A program made the translations under genes and the position numbers. Shown here piece by piece: positions 45,075 through 48,175 of a stretch of 48,175 nt of DNA. The DNA is taken from positions 1-48,175 of the forward strand of contig CALIRO010000061.1 of NCBI GenBank assembly GCA_938042245.1, written 5' to 3'. Under the pieces are notes generated by a model, which saw only the letters and a program-made list of their open reading frames with translations, did not search any database and was not told the origin of the DNA. The stretch comes from an uncultured Thermoguttaceae bacterium (GTDB lineage Bacteria > Planctomycetota > Planctomycetia > Pirellulales > Thermoguttaceae). The stretch's first letter is position 1. Each line of letters opens with the position of its first letter.

Positions 45075-45171
45075 GCACCGGCCGAGCGCCTTGCAGGCTG
45101 TCGGTGCGCCTAAACGGGGGCTAGTAGGGAAGAATGAAGCGGGCAGGGGGGACGGCGCCCTCCCTACTAGC
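45075..45171. repeat. Nested hairpins between pncB and the thioredoxin gene
   Basis: CTAGTAGGGA (45121-45130) has an exact inverted copy TCCCTACTAG (45161-45170) across 30 bases; the pair can be extended by G-C outside. A second inverted repeat GCACCG/CGGTGC lies at 45075-45080 and 45102-45107. Both lie upstream of pncB and downstream of the thioredoxin gene. No T-run follows, so terminator function is uncertain. Confidence 0.55.
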
Positions 45172-45210
45172 GCCATGCATGTTCCGTACCGATGCCGGAA
45201 GCGCCAGAAG

Positions 45211-45900
45211 CTATTTGGCTTGGCCGTTTGGAGGCAGAGCGGCCAAGGCCTGTTGGACGGCCTTATCGATGTCGGCCGGTTCGATGTTCTGATAGCCGGA
45301 AGCGAGTTCCCGGAACAGTTTGCCGTCCGGGCCATAGATTCGTACACAGGGGACGGCGCCACCAGGGATTTGGAAGGCCTCGAACGGTTCAGGTGGGCCG
45401 AGGGCAAGAAAGTTTTCAAAGTCCGCTCCCTGTTGGGCTAGAAATTGGCGCACTAGCTGCTCGGAGTCCGGATCGTCCATGCTCACCGCCGCTACGAGCA
45501 ACCCTTTGGAAGCCCATTGCCGGTGCAAATGCACCGTATGCGGAAACAGTTCCCGGCAAGGCATACACCAAGTGGCCCAGAAATCCACCAAAACCACTTT
45601 GCCTTTTTGGCTCTGAAGCCAGGCGTCGAAACCGGCTTTATCCACCTGCTGGAGCCGCACCTGAGCCGGACTCAGGCGAACCGTGGCTTCGGTGCGCGCC
45701 GAAGGAGTTTGGGTATCCGAACGCGGTTTTGCTGCCGAATGGCCTGTTCGACTGGATGTGGGAGGCGTGCTCGGCTCAGCACAACCTTCCATGGCCAGCC
45801 CTATCCCCAACCAAAATATCCATATTGGCAATATTGTCATCCCACCACGGGTCCCCCACCAGAACCAGACGCTAGGCTTTCCTTTGGGCAGTAGGGACAT
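45211..45900 (-). CDS. TlpA-like thioredoxin-fold lipoprotein
   Basis: The protein is 229 aa with ATG 45900 and AAAGGAA upstream. The N-terminus has a hydrophobic segment (MTILPIWIFWLGIGLAMEGC) ending in a lipobox-like AMEGC, followed by a Ser/Thr/Pro-rich linker, so it is likely a lipid-anchored periplasmic protein. The thioredoxin domain (about 85-215) has VDFWATWCMPCRELFPH, where WCMPC is the redox-active CxxC. It continues with VAAVSMDDPDSEQLVRQF and GGAVPCVRIYGPDGKL. In the last of these the usual cis-Pro position is preceded by Val, and an extra Cys follows it (VPC). It may reduce cytochrome c thiols or other periplasmic disulfides. A second thioredoxin-fold gene lies 400 bases upstream on the same strand. 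Confidence 0.9.
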   Translation of the reverse strand: MSLLPKGKPSVWFWWGTRGGMTILPIWIFWLGIGLAMEGCAEPSTPPTSSRTGHSAAKPRSDTQTPSARTEATVRLSPAQVRLQQVDKAGFDAWLQSQKGKVVLVDFWATWCMPCRELFPHTVHLHRQWASKGLLVAAVSMDDPDSEQLVRQFLAQQGADFENFLALGPPEPFEAFQIPGGAVPCVRIYGPDGKLFRELASGYQNIEPADIDKAVQQALAALPPNGQAK

Positions 45901-45975
45901 AGCGCATTCCTTTCGGAAAGGAGGAAAGTCGGAAAAGGAAGGCTAGATCGCTCCTCCCAGATCAAACCAGACAAT

Positions 45976-46010
45976 AAGTAACATTTCACCCGAAAGTAAT
46001 ATTTCACCCA
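45976..46010. repeat. 17-bp tandem repeat, two copies
   Basis: AAGTAACATTTCACCCG is followed directly by AAAGTAATATTTCACCC. GAAAGTAACATTCGGG at about 37415 (end of mutY) is similar, which suggests a small dispersed family. Confidence 0.5.
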
Positions 46011-46078
46011 AATGATGGATCCAGTCGTTTCTGGGAAAGTAGGAATCCCAGTTTTTCTGATGGATTTCTGCTCTCTAG

Positions 46079-46158
46079 GTTCTCGCTTAGGCGGCAGTGA
46101 CACTGGGAGGCGCTGGCCCTAAAAAACAGGTCCTTACTCCACTCGGCTGAGACGTTAC
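46079..46158. repeat. 41-bp dispersed repeat, copy B
   Basis: CCTAAAAAACAGG...ACTCCACTCGG...ACGTTAC at 46118-46158 matches copy A at 32862-32902 in 35 of 41 bases, with no gaps. TCTCG at 46081 and GTGAC at 46097 extend the likeness to the left (copy A: TCTCG at 32825, ATGAC at 32841). Confidence 0.7.
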
Positions 46159-46159
46159 G

Positions 46160-46207
46160 AAATAAAATAAAACCGAGGCCGGGATAGGATAAACCCACCC
46201 CGGCCTC
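46160..46207 (-). terminator. Intrinsic terminator of the redoxin gene
   Basis: On the minus strand GAGGCCGGG (46207-46199) pairs with CCCGGCCTC (46183-46175) over a 15-base loop, a perfect nine-pair GC-rich stem. It is followed by GGTTTTATTTTATTT (46174-46160). It lies about 100 bases after the stop of the redoxin gene at 46307. Confidence 0.85.
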
Positions 46208-46306
46208 TGCCGTGGAACGATGTAGTTTTCATCAAAAAGGCCAACAGCCTGAATCGGCTGGACAAAGCCAGACCTGCCACTACAGATCAAGCAAACCAGT
46301 TCTCCG

Positions 46307-46924
46307 CTAGTTCTTCTCCCATTTGACGGAGCAGCCGCGCTGTTGGGTTACCTGCTTGGGCGGGGTTTTGCCCGCTAACAAGGCATCGATGGCATCCAGC
46401 AGCCAGTGTTCTTTCACTTTGGCAGGATTATTGTTGTCGTCCATAGCGCCCATATAGACAACAGTGCGCTGTTGGTCCAACACGAAGAAATGCGGAGTGC
46501 AGGTGGCGCCATAGTTGCGGGCGACCTCCTGAGTTTCATCGAGAACATAGGGGAAGTTGAAGCCCTTTTCCTTGGCGCGTTCGATCATTTTATCAAAGGA
46601 ATCGTCGGGGACAATTTTCGGACTGTTCGGGTTAATCGCCACGACCTGCACCCCTTTGTCTTTATAATCCGCTTGGAACTGAATGATCCGATCTTCATAG
46701 GCTTTGGAGACCGGGCAGTGATTGCAAGTAAAGACCACTACCACAAATTTGGCGTCGGCATAGTCCGACAGGCTATGTTTTTTGCCATCCACGCCAGGCA
46801 GGTCTTTGAAATCCGGGGCCTTATCGCCGATTTTCAGTTTATTTTCGGCGGCCTGGCAACCGAGGCCCAAGCCCAACACGGCCAGAGCGGCCAACCCCAC
46901 AGCAGCCAGTTTCAGACTTCGCAT
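46307..46924 (-). CDS. Redoxin (AhpC/TSA-like) lipoprotein
   Basis: The protein is 205 aa from the ATG at 46924, with AAGGAGG upstream; an in-frame start at 46957 is less good. A signal sequence with lipobox GLGLGC (MRSLKLAAVGLAALAVLGLGLGC) predicts a periplasmic lipoprotein. The thioredoxin-like redoxin domain has IGDKAPDFKDLPGVDGKKH, VVVVFTCNHCPVSKAYEDRI, where CNHC is the redox pair, VVAINPNSPKIVPDDSFDKM, and ARNYGATCTPHFFVLDQQ with the cis-Pro (TP) preceded by an additional Cys. CNHCP-type members are common in planctomycetes and other environmental bacteria; the substrate is unknown. It is transcribed toward an intrinsic terminator at 46160-46207, so it is probably monocistronic and does not read into the TlpA-like gene. 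Confidence 0.93.
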   Translation of the reverse strand: MRSLKLAAVGLAALAVLGLGLGCQAAENKLKIGDKAPDFKDLPGVDGKKHSLSDYADAKFVVVVFTCNHCPVSKAYEDRIIQFQADYKDKGVQVVAINPNSPKIVPDDSFDKMIERAKEKGFNFPYVLDETQEVARNYGATCTPHFFVLDQQRTVVYMGAMDDNNNPAKVKEHWLLDAIDALLAGKTPPKQVTQQRGCSVKWEKN

Positions 46925-47314
46925 GGTCTTGCCTCCTTCATGAAAAAAGTCAAACAACCTTTGGGACCTCGTCTGTTTCTCTTATTTTCTTTTGGCCAGA
47001 GTATCCCTTGGATTTCCCTTGGAAATACCTTTCGACGCGCTTGCGGGGCGACCAAATATTAAGGGGGGAATAATTAATGCTAGCTAGTGGGTGGAGAATG
47101 CTGGAAAGAAAAATCTCAGGCTGTTTTTAGATAATAATATTCCCCACCGCTCGGCTGTCAACCCCCCCGATCCCTGACTTATCCCCAGTTTTTGGCTTCG
47201 TCTAAAATTGCTTGCGTCAAGGCGGTAAGTGCTTGGAAGGCCGTCCGTTGCAATCGGCGAACCATTTTCCGGCCAATGAAAAATAGCCCGCAGGCCTCAG
47301 GGCGATTGTTGCTG
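46925..47314. other. Spacer before the transposase end
   Basis: It includes an AT-rich zone (47060-47150) with AGGCTGTTTTTAG at 47117, a fragment also seen at 8998. The right part (about 47200-47310) should hold the end of the insertion sequence, but its inverted repeat cannot be identified because the other end is outside the window. No gene was seen. Confidence 0.4.
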
Positions 47315-48175
47315 CTACATCTTGGGCGGGTACTGCTTCATGGCCATCAGCCCAATCCCCAAAAGCAACCAGTACGCCAAGCTCAAGATCAGCAACAACC
47401 GGTCGAACCGCTCCGGATGTCGGATCAGCGTGGTGCGCAACGCCCAGCCGTGCCGACGGTTCTTTTCGTCGCGGAACAGTTCCTCGATCGTCATCCGACG
47501 CCCATCCAGTTGGGTCAGTTTTTGGACCGAGTAGTCCAGGTCGGTCATCAGAAACCAGCAGGCGTCGCGGTCCTTGGGCAGCCCTTTCTTCCAGCAAACC
47601 GCCACATGCTGGCTAACCGGGTTTTGCCTGCGGAATTGCACGTCTTTGAGCAGTCGCATGGTGCCGCGTTGGACTGGCAAGCGGGTGAGTTTTCCCCGAA
47701 ATGCAGGGCATTCCACATAGACCTCGGGTTTGATGCGGATCACATAGTGGAAGCCCAGGGCTTGGCAGGTCCGAGCCAACTCCGTCCGTCCAAAGCCCCG
47801 GTCAGCCACCACAATCACCGTCATCCACTCCGGCAACAACGTCTTCAGTAGCCGCAGCAAGCCTTCTTCCAGGTTATTCTGGCTTCTGTATAACTCCCAT
47901 TGTTGGTCACTGCCCCACAGCAGCGGCACGCCACGCCCACGGATCACCGCCGCCGCCATCAGGGTGTGAAAGGAGCGCAGCTCGGTCCAATCGAAGCTCA
48001 CCACCAAGGGGTGGTTCTTCCAGCTTCTGCGACGGCCGAACAGCCAACGCAGCGGCCCTTGCATGGCATCGCTGACAGGAAGCCGCTGGTTGCTGGTGAA
48101 CCGCCACGTCCGCTTGATGGCGTGTTTGGCGGCCCCCTGAGGCTCTTCGGCCAGCAATCGGCCAAGCTCCGACAG
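47315..48175 (-). mobile_element. IS4-like transposase, 5' end beyond the window
   Basis: The open frame continues through the right edge (LSELGRLLAEEPQ...), so the N-terminus is missing; at least 286 aa are present, and the apparent start at 48157 is only a TTG. It shows DDE-type signals: first Asp in VVSFDWTELR, second in VVADRGFGRTEL and the Glu in TIEELFRDEKNRRHGWAL, the last being the YREK-like signature of IS4-type families. The C-terminus has a hydrophobic LLLILSLAYWLLLG. The frame is intact, so the element may be active. Inverted repeats and target duplication are not visible with one end absent. The exact IS family is uncertain. Confidence 0.85.

Noticed and set aside
47192..47851. 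A 219-codon plus-strand open frame opposite the transposase
   Set aside because: Antisense to the DDE motifs of the IS4-like transposase; no family signal.
1..48175. tRNA genes
   Set aside because: Scanning for GTTCRANNC-type T-loops outside genes gave none with a matching acceptor stem.

Overview
The window looks like a chromosomal segment of a moderately GC-rich planctomycete, probably from the Pirellulales and perhaps thermophilic; the lineage is inferred from gene content, not from a marker gene. The evidence is a DUF1559 prepilin-like protein with its H-x9-DG tail, a DUF1571 protein, a TIGR03009/LolA-like protein, a sulfatase next to a Gfo/Idh oxidoreductase, an M50-HlyD-GAF membrane-fusion cassette with the NPLLRYDGYY motif, and a beta-rich repeated secreted protein. 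Genes are mostly single or in short runs. They are separated by unusually long spacers full of palindromic and direct repeats. No rRNA, tRNA or CRISPR array was seen.

Layout. 1-1415 (-): frameshifted secreted repeat protein cut by the left edge. 2158-4565 (+): membrane-anchored TPR-like protein and an RluD-type pseudouridine synthase. 5187-8753 (-): a 1.2-kaa orphan with a PcfJ-like patch. 9145-10749 (-): solute-binding lipoprotein. 10904-14115 (+): polytopic GT-C-like membrane protein and a CelD/FemAB-like acyltransferase. 14390-16325 (+): leuA preceded by a textbook-looking leucine attenuator (leader peptide, antiterminator, terminator). 16566-17341 (-): single-domain response regulator and an Flp pilin of only 59 residues. 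17644-22209: FGGY sugar kinase (+), sulfatase (-) and Gfo/Idh dehydrogenase (-). 22700-23854 (+): DUF1559 prepilin. 23908-29535 (-): three-gene GAF/HlyD, HlyD and M50/HlyD cassette. 29866-30879 (-): D-lactate dehydrogenase. 31598-39626: TIGR03009-like protein (+), DUF6259-like glycosidase candidate (-), MutY (+), alpha/beta esterase (+) and DUF1571 (-). 39987-44961: MBL hydrolase (+), NAD synthetase (-) and nicotinate phosphoribosyltransferase (-). 45211-46924 (-): two thioredoxin-fold lipoproteins. 47315-right edge (-): IS4-like transposase, cut by the edge.

How the genes work together. pncB and nadE supply the first and last steps of nicotinate-to-NAD salvage. The kinase, sulfatase, Gfo/Idh enzyme, DUF6259-like protein and esterase fit a lifestyle of sulfated or acetylated polysaccharide use. 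The M50/HlyD/GAF trio probably forms one envelope machine. leuA appears to be controlled by ribosome-mediated attenuation. The spacers carry several repeat families: dRS3-like inverted repeats, CCCTCTCCC/GGGAGAGGG hairpins, a 41-bp (up to about 80-bp) repeat at distant loci, and local 70-78-bp tandem repeats. In two places a repeat contains the stop codon of the neighbouring gene.
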